From: Thuidium tamariscinum
Taxonomy: Eukaryota > Streptophyta > Bryopsida > Hypnales > Thuidiaceae
NCBI GenBank assembly: GCA_947034885.2
Contig: OZ019759.1
Span: 15,068,501 to 15,132,500 of the forward strand
Length of the DNA: 64,000 nt
Direction of reading: 5' to 3'
The translations under genes and the position numbers were made by a program. Below the pieces are notes generated by a model. The model did not search any database. It had not been told where the DNA came from and saw only the letters and a program-made list of their open reading frames with translations. This document shows positions 24,921-36,760 of the stretch, piece after piece (within the stretch, counting starts at the first letter, position 1; every line of letters starts with the position of its first letter).

Positions 24921-25858
24921 CCTAGAAAAATAAAATCGTAGGATGTAGATACATTATTACAACATTTCAAATTTTCGACCATTGAGAATTTGGGATTGGA
25001 AATTTTCAATTCCATATTTCAACTGTAAATAATTTAGTATGTTTAATCATTCTCTACTACTACGTACTTACTCTTTTTTTCCTATATAATGTACTATTCC
25101 AAATGATTTGAAAATTTTCAAGCATGTGCCCAACTTGTCTAGGAAAAAAAATCCAAAGAAGCACCACCATTTAGGTCATTTTTTCATAGAAATGTGAGCT
25201 TGTGAAGTGCACCTGCCTTGCTTTTCACAAGGTCAAAAAAATGATTTTAGTTAATTTGAATGCTTATATCTTGCAATCCATTGGGTGGAAATGTTTGAAA
25301 TTTTTACTACATGCTTTTGATACTATATAATACAATATCCTATGGTCAAATATGCCAAAAAAAGTTTTTTTCTGAAAATTTTGGTACTTGTACTAGAAAT
25401 GATAGTTTTGGTCTTTTGGAGTGCTTTTGGTGAAAGTATATTGACGGTCCTTTAAGGGTTCAAGCTTTAAATATGACTTCTGGGGAACCCAATATTGAGT
25501 TTGGACTTGTGGAATCCAATGTCAAGTTTTCACTTGTGGAATCCAATGTTGAAATTGGACTTGAAATCTGAGCGGTTTTCGGCGGAGGTTAGTCGATCGG
25601 TAGGGCGGACGCCTTTGTTGGACCCCCACTCGGTCGTCAGGGCGGACGGGTAGGGCCGAAGGGAGGACGCTGGGTGGTCGGGAAGGCGGACGGCGAAGTC
25701 AGTAGGGTGGTTGGCAGGGCGGACGGGGACATCAGAAGGGCGGATGCACAGTAGGGCTGTTGGACGACAAGTCCGGTCGACGATTTCCGAGGCGGACAAG
25801 CCGGTTGTCGGACGACCTGAGGCGGACGCCACAGGTCCAACAATTGAACATATCTCCC
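24921..25858 (-). repeat. Right arm of hAT-B central inverted repeat
   Basis: Reverse complement of the left arm (22085-23008). It includes a MITE portion, the ttgggttccccagaagtc region and a GGACG-rich cluster at 25565-25840 that mirrors the left CGTCC cluster. Confidence 0.8.
25565..25840 (+). repeat. GGACG-rich cluster inside hAT-B, right arm
   Basis: Mirror of the 22105-22375 cluster (GGGCGGACGG, GAGGCGGACG words). It has no TATAAG box and no gene on either side. Confidence 0.7.
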
Positions 25859-28262
25859 AAATTTCTAGCCTTCTCAATTTCAATTTTTTCTGAAAATCTC
25901 CAAATACTTCCAATGCATCCTAATGAAGCATATTGACAATCGAAGTTGGACACATGACCTCGAATTATTTATTTATTTTTGGGTTGTAAGCCAAATGCAT
26001 CAAAAAATTGCACAAAATTCTAAAAGTGTCCTTTGCTTTTGGAAATTTGCAAGTAGGTGTCCCACATCATGCCAAGCATGTATAAAAAAATTTAGAAAAT
26101 TTTGGTTGCCCATGCAAAAATTGTGGCGAATATACTAAATTGTGACTAATGTGACTAATGCCCCAAAGGGCATTAGTCACATTAGTCACAATTGAACATA
26201 TCTCCCAAATTTCTAGCCTTTTCTATTTCAATTCTTTTTGAAAATCTCCAAATACTTCCAATGCATCTTTATGAAGCATATTGACATTCGAAGTTAGACA
26301 AGTGACTTCAAATTTTATTTCTTTTTGGGTTGTAAGTCAAAATCATCAAAAAATTGCACAAAATTCTAAAAGTGTCCTTTGCTTTTGAAAATTTGCAAAT
26401 ATGTGTCCTACATGATGCCAAGCATGTATAAAAGAATTTAGAAAATTTCAATTACCCATGCAAAAGTTGTGGCAAATATACTAAATTGTGACTAATGTGA
26501 CAAATGCCCTTTAGGGCAATAGTGACATTAGTCACAATTGAACATATCTCCCAAATTTCTAGCCTTTTCTATTTCAATTCTTTTTGAAAATCTCCAAATA
26601 CTTTCAATGCATCCTATTGAAGCATATTGACATTCGAAGTTGGACAAGTGACCTCAAATTTTATTTCTTTTTGGGTTATAAGTCAAAATCATCAAAAAAT
26701 TGCACAAAATTCTAAAAGTGTCCTTTGCTTTTGGAAATTTGCAAGTCGGTGTCCCACATCATTCCAAGCATGGATAAAAATATTTAGAAAATTTTAGTTT
26801 CCCATGCAAAATTTGTGGCTAATATAGTAAATTGAGACTAATGTGACTAACGCCCTAAAGAGCATTAGTCACATTAGTCACAATTGAACATATCTCCCAA
26901 ACTTCTAGCCTTTTCTATTTCAATTCTTTTTGAAAATCTCCAAATACTTCCAATGCATCCTAATGAAGCATATTGACATTCGAAGTTAGACAAGTGACCT
27001 CAAATTTATTTCTTTTTGGGTTATAAGTCAAAATCATCAAAAAATTGCACAAAATTCTAAAAGTGTCCTTTGCTTTTGGAAATTTGCAAGTAGGTGTCCC
27101 ACATCATGCCAAGCATGTATAAAAATATTTTAAAAATTTCAATTACCCATGCAAAAGTTGTGGCTAATATAGTAAATTGAAACTAATGTGACTAATGCCC
27201 CAAAGAGCATTAGTCACATTAGTCACAATTGAACATATCTCCCAAATTTCTAGCCTTCTCAATTTCAATTTTTTCTGAAAATCTCCAAATACTTCCAATG
27301 CATCCTAATGAAGCATATTGACAATCGAAGTTGGACACATGACCTCGAATTATTTATTTATTTTTGGGTTGTAAGCCAAATGCATCAAAAAATTGCACAA
27401 AATTCTAAAAGTGTCCTTTGTTTTTGGAAATTTGCAAGTAGGTGTCCCACATCATTCCAAGCATGAATAAAAATATTTAGAAAATTTTAGTTTCCCATGA
27501 AAAATTTGTGGCTAATATAGTAAATTGAGACTAATGTGACTAACGCCCCAAAGAGCATTAGTCACATTAGTCACAATTGAACATATCTCCCAAATTCCTA
27601 TCTTTTTCAATTTCAATTTTTTCTGAAAATCTCCAAATACTTCCAATGCATCCTAATGAAACATATTGACATTCGAAGTTGGACAAGTGACCTCAAATTT
27701 TATTTCTTTTTGGGTTGTAAGTCAAAATCATCAAAAAATTACACAAAATTCTAAAAGTGTCCCTTGCTTTTGAAAATTTGCAAGTAGGTGTCCTACATGA
27801 TGCCAAGCATGTATAAAAGAATTTAGAAAATTTATATTGCCCATGCAAAAGTTGTGGCTAATATAGTAAATTGTGACTAATGTGACTAACGCCCCAAAGA
27901 GCATTAGTCACATTAGTCACAATTGAACATATCTCCCAAATTCCTATCCTTTTCTATTTCAATTTTTTTTTAAAATCCCCCAATACTTCCAATGCATCCT
28001 AATGAAGCATATTGACAATCGAAGTTGGACACATGACCTCGAATTATTTATTTATTTTTGGGTTGTAAGCCAAATGCATCAAAAAATTGCACAAAACTCT
28101 AAAAGTGTCTTTTGCTTTTGGAAATTTGCAAGTAGGTGTCCCACATCATGCCAAGCATGTATAAAAAAATTTAGAAAATTTCAATTGCCCATGCAAAAGT
28201 TGTGGCAAATATACTAAATTGTGACTAATGTGAGTATTGCACCAAAGGGCATTAGTCACAAA
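25846..28262 (-). repeat. ~345-bp satellite, seven inverted units
   Basis: Same unit as 20700-22098 but on the opposite strand. Its palindromes start at 26138, 26484, 26830, 27175, 27523, 27869 and 28217 (periods 346, 346, 345, 348, 346, 348). The regular period but variable unit sequence suggests unequal exchange among related units. Confidence 0.85.
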
Positions 28263-28894
28263 TGACAAAATTCCTTGTGTGGGGCCCTGAAAAATTCATG
28301 GCAATTTTAATTAAAATCATGACATAGACAAATCGTGATTCAAAAATGTTATTAACCCCAAAAGGACCCCCCAAATGCACTTCAAAATACTAAATACTTG
28401 TCCCCAAAGGAATGTCAAAAATCAAAATCTTCATCATTAATTTTTTTTTTAAGAAAATCAACTTGTTGATCTTTTTGTAAACTTGTTCAAGTAATCAAGT
28501 ACATTGTTCTAAAATTTTATTGTGAATTTCCCCACCAATTGCAAGTTCAATGTGCCTAAAATCGCCCACTTTCTCAATTGTACACTACTTGTATATATTG
28601 CTTTTTGTAGCCTTCAGCAATGTACAATGGGTGTACATTGTAGGTGGTGGGTGTTTTCAAAGCCCTATGCCATTTCAACTTCAAAAATTCATAACTAATT
28701 CCACGAAGCTTCAAAAAATATGAAACAACTTGGGTTACATGTCAATTCCACTTGTCTTTCAAAGGCAATTTACTGGAAAATATTTTAAGACGTTTCCCCT
28801 CCCCAAAATTCAGTTTCAGCTCTTAAATGATCAATTTATTGACTAGTTACCTTATACGGTGAAAAGTTTTAAATTTTTTTTCACACATTCTCAT
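28263..28894 (+). other. hAT-B right subterminal block
   Basis: Non-repetitive AT-rich block just inside the right terminal cluster. Its part at 28670-28850 (cataactaattcc, atgtcaattccacttgtctt words) aligns with 45145-45310 and, more weakly, with 60010-60170, the block inside the right end of hAT-C. This links the right ends of hAT-B and hAT-C. No coding sequence. Confidence 0.55.
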
Positions 28895-29414
28895 CAGGGT
28901 CGATGCGGACGGCGAGTCCCAGTCGCGGCGGACGCCATCACGGACGCGTGGCAGACGCTGTTGGTCTGAGCGGACGGCGAGATGCAGTCGCGGCAGACGG
29001 GATCGCGGTCGTGGCAGACACTGCCAGTCGGAGCGGACGCTGAGACGTGGTTGGACGGGCACAACGGATGGGACCTCCAACGCCGGCGGTTGGGGCGGAT
29101 GGGCAGTCGGACGGGACCTCTGACACTAGCGGTCGGGGCGGACGGGACCTCCGACGCCAGTGGTTGGGGCGGATAGGCTGTCGGACGAGACCTAACGGAC
29201 CTCCGACACCAGTGGTCGGGGCGGACGGGCGGTCGGACGGGACCTCCGACGCTGGCGGTCGGGGCGGACAGCCAACGAACAGCAAGGCCGTCCGCCTCAA
29301 TTTTTACCGGGCGCAGTAAATAGAGAAAAATGAAATGTCACAAGACGTCCGCGAGGTGCCGGAAGTTGGACGTTTGGACACAGACGCGGACGTCCAGACA
29401 TCCGCATAGTCTTG
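28895..29414 (+). repeat. GGACG-rich subterminal cluster, hAT-B right
   Basis: Starts CAGGGTCGATGCGGACGG and contains many GGGGCGGACGG and GTCGGACGGG words in a loose ~60-bp higher-order repeat (gggacctccgacgccagtgg and variants). It ends ACGTCCAGACATCCGCATAG then TCTTG at the target duplication. The R- and G-rich open frames here are compositional. Confidence 0.7.
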
Positions 29415-31115
29415 GTTCCTTATGGCGGAAAGCAACAAATTCCTTCACCACCTTCGCGTACTGTTCGCGGTCACATATCTTCATTATTACCTTCTTGCAT
29501 CTCTCTGTTGCATTTTGATCGTCGGCTAGTTCTTTGTCGTGGAGAAGATACAGGTTCAAAAGAGCGCCTACATAATGGAGGTCTGTCTCCCCCATCTGTC
29601 GTCGTTTTACGAAGGACTCCTCCAGTGGTATTGCTCGGTCAAGGTCCAAACAAAAAGGTGCTCCTCGTAGACCAAACACATGTTTTTCTAAATTCCGCAT
29701 AATATGCAATACCTTCCCCATGCACGGCGTCTTTGCATCCAAATCACGTAGACCGAATACAACTGGGCAGTCACTTCCTGCACATTGGTCAACCGGTCCC
29801 AGAAATGCTCATCCACAACTGTATTGTACACGTTCCTTGACTGCGATCGTGATTTGCTTTTGTCTCTAACATCCAAGGTGTTCACGTACGCCATCCATTG
29901 TAGATCCACCACACTCTGCTTCAACGCATCCTTCACTTCCAACAAGCGGTCAATTATAATGAAATAAGAAGCAAACCTTGTTTTCAACAGCTTCAATAAA
30001 CTGAACCTTGTCTCGTACTTCCGAAATATGGCAAGTGGCATGTGCCTCTTCTTGAAGAATTTGACAATGACCTCGACAACCTTCACGTAATCTTTGATCC
30101 ATGGCTGCTTTGCCCAATCCTTAAGCAACAAGTTCAAGGCATGCACCACACATCCTTGAAAATATATGTGTGGATATTTATGGGACACCAATTTCCATGC
30201 TACGGGGTTTGTATTGGTATTATCCGCAGTCACTTGCACTACATTCTTGGAGCCCACTTGCTCTATAAATTCTTCCAAGATAGAAGCCACATACGGTGTT
30301 GTCTTTTTCTCTCTATTCGTATCCACCGATCCAAGGAATTGTTCACCTGTTGAAGATATGGGCATTGCATTTATTAATGGACGGTTCGTCACCGAGCTCC
30401 ATCCATCAAATGACAGTGTTGCTCCGAACTTCCTCACACTATCTTCAGTCCTCAGAAGCAACTTCGTTTGAATATCTGACTTTGCTTGCTGAAGCAATTT
30501 ATGTCGCAGATCATTGTACGATGGAGGAGTGTAGGACTTTTTAAACTCAGTTGTCAACTTCACCGCTTCCCGAAAGGCTGGATTCCGAGCTATTGAAAAT
30601 GGTATATTTGCCGAATAAAAAAAATGGGCCCACGTTGCATGTAATTTGCGTCTGTTGGCTTCATCAAAGCCATCTACTAGCCTACTCTGCATTGCAGGCC
30701 TACTACTTGATGCCCTCGAAGTATGCCGATCACTAGCTGATTCCGTATTTGGAGTTATTTGCGAACCCACAGCGACCACTTCTTTCGGTGCGGTGCATGA
30801 ATCTTCTTGCATAGAACACGGCGTGCCCCTATCATTTAAAAGATTGCTTGTGGACATTGGCATGTCGTTGCCATCCGTTCCGTCCGCAATAGGTCTTTTT
30901 GGAAACAGCCCTTTGCAATTAACAAATAAGGATTTTGTTCTAGATGTCAACTACGAGCACAAGCCGATTCCCCTACCACGGTGTCTCGTAGGGCCTTCAT
31001 ATCCCAAGTGGCTCAACATACGGCTAGTTTTTCGGGCAAACACACACTTGCAAGCCTTGCATTGTATTTTGTTCGTTTTTGGGATCATGTACCAAGTGGT
31101 GAAATCCTTGCTCAT
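29415..31115 (-). pseudogene. hAT-A transposase, 5' part
   Basis: Continuation of the gene at 18578-20213. Start chosen at ATG 31115 (MSKDFTTWY) because the same start is kept in the hAT-C copy. A BED-type zinc finger follows (CKACKCVF...HLGYEG), then a TAG at 30951-30953. The catalytic core has FDGWSSVTN (first Asp), VTADNTNTN (second Asp) and the hAT motif QGCVVHALNLLLKDW. A frame change near 29740 precedes the DAKTPCMGKVLHIM block. The gene ends at 29415 in FVAFRHKEP, where hAT-B enters. With the stop, the frame change and a 9.2-kb insertion, it cannot encode a transposase. Confidence 0.85.
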
Positions 31116-31339
31116 ATTGAATTTTTTTCCCTTCAATTGTAATTGGTAACGTTTGCACTGTATTGTAAAATTCCACAATCAAATAAGCACTAAGTGCAAA
31201 AAGCCTTCAAAATGAAAGCCCCCCCTTCCACCAAACTGTGCATTACCAAGCAAGGGACACAAATAAATTTGCAGCGCCTAGCCCTTGGAAATCTTAGTGT
31301 TCAGTTCATCAGGAGTGCTTACAAATGACTTCTCTCAGT

Positions 31340-31545
31340 CTACTTATAGTAAACTGAGCGCAGTTGACCGTTGGGGACGAATACCTGTTGCAACAGTCGC
31401 CGAATCAAAGCGGACATCCAATTCGGTCGGGGCAGATGGCCAAATTGGTCAGGGCGGACGGCCAGTTCGGTCGGGGTGGACGTCTACTTCAGTTGGGGCG
31501 GACGGCGACTTTGATCGAGGAGGACGCCGATTTTGGTACAAGCGG
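31340..31545 (-). promoter_or_regulatory. GGACG cluster and TATAAG of hAT-A transposase
   Basis: On the minus strand, a CGTCC-rich cluster (31365-31545) is followed by CTATAAGTAG (TATAAG-type box at 31343-31348) and about 230 bp later by the transposase start. The hAT-C transposase has the same arrangement and alignable leader sequence (ctaagatttccaagggctag and gtcccttgcttggtaatgca), so the promoter is conserved between the two elements. Confidence 0.6.
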
Positions 31546-32554
31546 AATGACCATGCATTTAATTAGATAAAACATATACAGTAAGGTCTACTTCATTTAC
31601 GAATTCTTGCTTTCACATGGAAAAAAAATCCCCTGCTGCTGCCATCTTTGACGCCCTCCCTAGGGCTCAAAAATTGTTATTTTTACATTTAATTTTCTGC
31701 ACAAGATCGTCTCTATGTTAATAACACATGCGTCAAATTTCAAGGCCAAAAGATTTGCCTACAAAAAGATATTTGAAATCTACATACATGTGTGGTTGTG
31801 ACAAAAATTTCAATGCTACCAACTTTGACACCCTCCCAAAGAGGCAAAGATTGAGAAATTAAAATTTGGCCATGAAATTCTTGGCATGAGATCATCTCTA
31901 TGTTGATAACATGTATGCCAAATTTCAAGTTCTAAGGATTTGCTCATAGAAAGCAACTTCAAATCTACCAACGAAAGTAGTTCTTAGAAATTATTTCACA
32001 ACTATACATGTTTACTGAAAATAATATTTTATTGAAAACACCTCTAGTGTTTACCCATAAATGTCCAAGGCCTATTTTGAGCTTCGACGAATTTGTTCAA
32101 ATTGAACAAAAAGCAAACATTTTTATAAGTTGTATATTTCTTTTTCTGCATTGTAACTGTGCCAATTGAAACTAGGCATATTAGAGATCATATACAAAAA
32201 CAAAACAAATCAAAATCAATTAAGAATTCAAAGATTACAATATTCAATCATAATTTCTTACATCCAATACCATGCCTCTAATAGCATACATTCCACATCA
32301 AAAAGTATTGTACATAGTGAATACGTACATTGACTAATTGATACATACATAAATAGATAGATAAATGAATAGATAGATAAATAATTTCATATATATGTTC
32401 ATATTAAAAACTGATAATAAGTCAAAGCATATTCCGTGTACATTTACTTAGTATTGCTCTATCCTTCTAAAATCCACATCACCATCTAACCATCCATAGT
32501 CCATACAATACGATGGTTCAATCAAAAACTCATATAAGACGTATAGGTCCATAT
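31546..32554. other. AT-rich spacer
   Basis: Lies between the RING gene's 3' end and the transposase promoter. It holds two similar blocks (about 31620-31720 and 31800-31930; gacgccctcccta, acatgcgtcaaatttcaag and variants) and a short GATA/AAAT simple repeat (32345-32395). No gene. Confidence 0.5.
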
Positions 32555-34789
32555 TTACTTTGTTTTTCTACTACTACCCTCTCCCGAACCACGAGACGAT
32601 TCATCTTTAGTGCGTTGAGCTGCACTTCTTAGACTTTCTCGGCGAGCTTGGGCCTCAAGGCTTTCTTGGCCAGCTAGCCATGTGGATTTGTTAGTCCGCT
32701 CAACTACTTTGAATGCTTCTGCTATGTCCACTGTATAATCATCATCATCTTCCAACTTCCGTTTCTTCTCTCTTTTGGGAGTCAAATCCACGGACCTCAA
32801 CTTCAAGGCTGACAAAGTAGACTGCAATCGAAGTAAGACCTCGTCTACCACTTTGTTGGCCACTTCAAATGAGAATTCATTCAATGATTTTTTGGTTGTA
32901 CATCCTTCGAATAGAAGTGTCCTCCACTGCTTTATGATTTCCCCAACCCGCCACTCAAACGCCTCCACCACCTCCACCATTGGTTCGCTTGTGTTCCATT
33001 CCGCATCTATGTCCACGGAAGCACGATATTCGACAGCTTCTTCCAACTTTGACAACAACAACGCCCGACCTATCAAACCGTGGTCGTATGCTGCATATTG
33101 TTCCTTGAACTCTTCTAAATCCTCCACGACAACCCATTCTCCACCTTCCGTTTTCTCCACGTGCTTCTTTGGAAACCGGAAGAACTTATTACGTTGCACG
33201 CTCCAATGCCCCCCCATATTGCGACAAAACAATTCACGACCCTCATCATCGTCAATTGAACGGGCACATATTTCCACCTCGTTCGTTTGGGTCATCCAAT
33301 TGAAAGCATCCACTCGACCATCAACTTCATCGTACAATGCATGCTTCCGTTTTGTTGGGTTCCATTGTAGAGGTTTTCTCCAATGCTTATAATTCACAAA
33401 TTCGTATGGCCCTTGGTCCAATGGAAGGGTCTACTTGTTGTATTCCTGGCTGGGGGGCATAACATCCAAGAGTCCAAACAATTCATAAAACCTAGGACTC
33501 AAAGGAGAACGACATTGGGTACAAACCGAGCTAAACATTGATGCTTGAATGATGCACCGCACGTGGAAAGTGTGGCCACAGTGGCCTAGGGTTATGGCTC
33601 CTTCAAGTCCAAAAGCGTATTGGCAAACTGTACAAATACCATCCAATATTTTATGACTTGCATCAGAATTATATATAACACGCTTCTCCTTCTTGTTGAT
33701 GTGTGCTGAAAGCGTTTGGTAATGGACCCATCCTTCCTCTACTTCCAAGGCCCAATTGATATTTCCACCCCCTACTTTCTTTGTGTGGTTCAACCGCTCC
33801 ATCATAGCATCTGTGTTTTCCCAACATGTGATTGAAGTACTCTCAATTGGATGGCGATCCACCTCGCTCTCGAACTTCTTCAAATGTTTCTCGACGGCAT
33901 TGCATTCATCGTTAGACTTCAATGCAATCGTACGAAGCTTGTTCATTTCTCGAGCTGCTAATAAGGGTGGGTCTTGAAGTTTTTGTACCCATCCCAACCA
34001 ACGAGACTTCGATCCGCTCCTAGGCAAATATTCATCCATGGCCTGTACTCATATCATTTGATCCAACTTGGACTGAAGAAGGGCTTTTTCGGCATTGCAC
34101 TGGTCCAATTCTTTTTGCAAGTCAAGCCAGCTTTTACGACCAATCGGCAAAGTTTGTTGGACTGGCTGGACATGAGCTTTGCCCTTGTCCATTGGAAGAG
34201 AGAGTTGATCGCTACCTTGAGTCCCTTGACTTTGTTGACTACATTTCAAATATGATTCCATCCTTTGATTCCTTTCCTTGCGTTTGTCTTTTTCTCGTTC
34301 AATGTTGAGCTCAGTCATCTACCGTATAATTTCTCTTCCACTGTCTTTTAGCTTCTGCCTCAATTCAACGTGACTTTCTTCACAATGAAGCGCGGACGTG
34401 AGAATTGGTAACATTTGATCGGTGAAGTGCAGGAAAGTCGTCGCACCGCTCAATAGTGTAGGAGCTAGGGACGCTAATTCATCGGCAAACGCACCAACCC
34501 TTGGAGCCAATTCATCTATCCATGTGGCAGTTTTTGTCAATGCCAAAGCGGCATTTGGCAAGTCAGCGGGTCGATATACTTTTCTCGGTGGAGTACTGCT
34601 TTCCAGCTCGTTCTGCTTAGTCCGTTGCTCAAATGGAAACAAACGTTCTTCAACTGTCTTCCACTTGATACTAAGGTCAAGCAAGCCTTCCAGATGCGGA
34701 ATATGTGGCATTGCAACAAGATTCTTGAAGCTAGTCAAGTCTAAACTTGACAAATGTGGATACTTTTTCATAAACTCATCTGTATCCAC
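32555..34789 (-). pseudogene. hAT-A RING-H2 / coiled-coil gene, truncated
   Basis: Three consecutive blocks in one frame, separated by TAG (34319-34321), TGA (34040-34042) and TAG (33431-33433). Block 1 (from 34789) is a helical domain beginning YPHLSSLDL. Block 2 is charged and coiled-coil-like. Block 3 begins MDEYLPRSG and has an intact RING-H2 core (CTVC...CGHTFHVRC...CTQC; residues about 136-176), then a conserved C-terminal domain (LFCRNMGGHW, FFRFP, LIGRALLLSKLEEA) and a basic/acidic KREKKRKLEDDDD tail, a likely nuclear signal. RING-H2 proteins are usually E3 ubiquitin ligases, so this function is inferred. The N-terminal domain found in the hAT-C copy is missing because the gene abuts spacer R at 34795. 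Confidence 0.75.
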
Positions 34790-34794
34790 TAGAA

Positions 34795-36160
34795 AATGAA
34801 TTTGTAAAATTCTTGTTTATGAAATAAGTGATTTTCTCTGATTTGCATGAAATGCCTTGTTACGAAAAAAAGTAACATATTAGGCTATAACTTCTGACTT
34901 GTATTTTCAAATGTCATGAAAATTTGGTGCATATGAAAGATCTTCCTCGCCCCCACATTGGCACATTCTATTCAAATTTCAGCCTCAAATCTGAAAATCC
35001 CTGCTCGTAAGTAGTAGGTACCTACCCAAATTTCTATACATCCCAAAAAAACAGTGCGAGCTTTTAGGGGTAAAAATGGGAAGCGTTGGAAAAAGCATCC
35101 AATGTTCAATGAATGTGTGAAATTGAGTTTCATTCTGCACATTTAAAGAAAGTAAGTCCTCAACCCTATACCCTATTTGAATAGCATCGACGTCCACTTT
35201 TGTAGAGTGTAGACAAGCCCAAATCCTAAACCTTAAATCCTAAACCCTAAACCCTAGCTTCTTCATCATTTTTGCATTATGGGTGTTATATAAAATAATA
35301 AATAGTGAAAATAAATTGATGAATGACTCAAGGATTCAACACATTATTAATTTAAAAAATGTATGCACCCTACTTTAATAGAGAAAACATATACTCTTTA
35401 CATATTTCTAAATGCAAACCAGTAAGGGATAAAATCATTTGAAGTACACTCCTTCATATTCACATTCACTTACATTCAAATGAAGGATTCTATAATTTTT
35501 CACATTTTCAAATCTTTTTTCAAGTATAATTGCATCATTTTCAAATTTGACTCATCCTCTAATGCAATCATGAATGTGACCATCTTCCAATTGTAGAATT
35601 GTAGAAAGTATGGTGATACATTTTTCTAATTTGTTTAGAAATTGTTATATTAGGCCCTTACAAGTTACAATTTGAGAGTTGAGAATGTCTTGCAATAAAA
35701 CATGGTTATAAATCCCTCCCTTTATTGTTAACCCTTAAAGGACCAAGGCCATTTTTTTGTTACAGACCACTTAGAACTGCCATTTCTGCTGCGTTTACTA
35801 TAAGAAAACCAAGAAAATACTTTTCTTTGGATCTAACTCTGGAATCCTGTACTTTACTTATCTAGGATAATGTCGCAAAAATATCAGATGACTTTGACCG
35901 CTATTCGTGGAATTTTTTGGAACTATGGAGTATGGACCTTGAATTAAAATTTTTGAAGGAATTTGAAGAACTTGGAACTGAGTTGAAAGTCTAAGACAAA
36001 AATTTCAAGAAAAATAGGCTTGATTTTCATTATTCAAAAAATTCTTAAGTACAAGTAAGTCCAAGATTGAAAGAAAAACTAAATCATTAATAGCTCTAAC
36101 ATGGGATTGAAACACAATAATCTCAATGGTGAGATTGTTCTAGTTTTTTTCAACCCCCCG
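34795..36160 (+). repeat. Spacer R, copy 2, left part
   Basis: Aligns end to end with 23170-24517 of hAT-B. It ends at accccccg, the left target copy of hAT-C, and continues at 60445. It includes a MITE end, telomere-like words (35155-35265) and the start of another MITE (ttaacccttaaagg near 35735). Confidence 0.8.
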
Positions 36161-36600
36161 CAGGGATGACGGGACGTCCGGACGTCCACGGGACGTAGAC
36201 GCTAACCCTCGGATGTCCATTGACATTTGAAATTTTGTTTCCGTACGTCCAGCGGATGGACGTCCAGACACTTCCGCGGACGGCATTTCGGACGGACAGA
36301 GTGCGGACGGGCACGCCGCCGGCTTGCGAACGCGCGGACGGGTTGCAGACGGACTGCAAACGCATTGCAGATGGGCGGATGGTGCGCAGAGCGTCCGCAT
36401 TCCGCCGGCACACCGTCCGCAATCCGTCCGCACCGCCGAATTCGACTAGCGATCAATTCTGGCCGCACGATCCTTCTGTTCGCGCTCAATGCCGTCCGAT
36501 TTTGATGGAGATGTGTCTGGCACTCGCCCGCCATCCGCGAGTATAAGTAGCATCGCGGACGGCTCAATGAGACACAATCATTTCCCTTCTGAAGTGAGTA
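36161..36600 (+). promoter_or_regulatory. hAT-C left end and promoter of first gene
   Basis: The terminus is followed by the palindromic GGACGTCCGGACGTCC (36172-36187), then mixed GGACG and CGTCC words to about 36440. TATAAG is at 36542-36547, followed at once by gcggacggctca and tttcccttctgaagtg. The segment 36535-36630 aligns with 61335-61445. Here one stretch serves both as subterminal repeat and as the upstream region of the gene that starts at 36761. Confidence 0.6.
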
Positions 36601-36760
36601 ATCCAGTGCCTCGAGCTCTGTGAGCCCCTTTCAACTTGGTGAGATGGTTGTGATTAAAACTTGAATACTTTAATAGTATTGAGTTTTAATTATTATTTGC
36701 TTTTGCGGGCCCCGAAATTCCCATCACCCTAATTTTGGACTTTGGGGTAATTTTATTACC

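Larger units (their letters stand above)
20206..29422. mobile_element. hAT-B: 9.2-kb inverted-repeat element
   Basis: Inserted in the hAT-A transposase gene. Ends: CAGGGTTGTGCGGAC at 20214 and, reversed, CAAGACTATGCGGAC ending at 29414 (11/15 identical; all differences are transitions). The flanking 8-bp copies are gttcccta (20206-20213) and gttcctta (29415-29422). The interrupted gene reads through on both sides (FVAFRHKEP on the right, the dimerisation domain on the left), which confirms the insertion. There is no transposase gene inside. The body is symmetrical: GGACG cluster, satellite array, GGACG cluster, MITE, central spacer, then inverted MITE, cluster and satellite, a short unique block and a terminal cluster. 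It must have moved using another element's transposase. Confidence 0.82.
16774..34794 (-). mobile_element. hAT-A: large hAT element, one end resolved
   Basis: The left end is at 16782 (CAGGGTTGTCCGGAC), preceded by the candidate 8-bp target copy acctgtct (16774-16781). The end sequence matches the left end of hAT-B and, reversed, the right end of hAT-C. Inside, on the minus strand, are a RING-H2 gene (34789-32555) and then a hAT transposase (31115-18578), which is the gene order of hAT-C read backwards. hAT-B splits the transposase. The other end is not seen. At about 34795 the RING gene runs into a copy of the central spacer of hAT-B, so hAT-A is truncated or rearranged there, and no second acctgtct was found. 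Confidence 0.6.

Noticed and set aside
20700..28262. Regular repeats with palindromes looked like a CRISPR-type array
   Set aside because: The period is ~345 bp, the whole unit repeats and not only the palindrome, there are no unique spacers, and the setting is a eukaryotic transposon.
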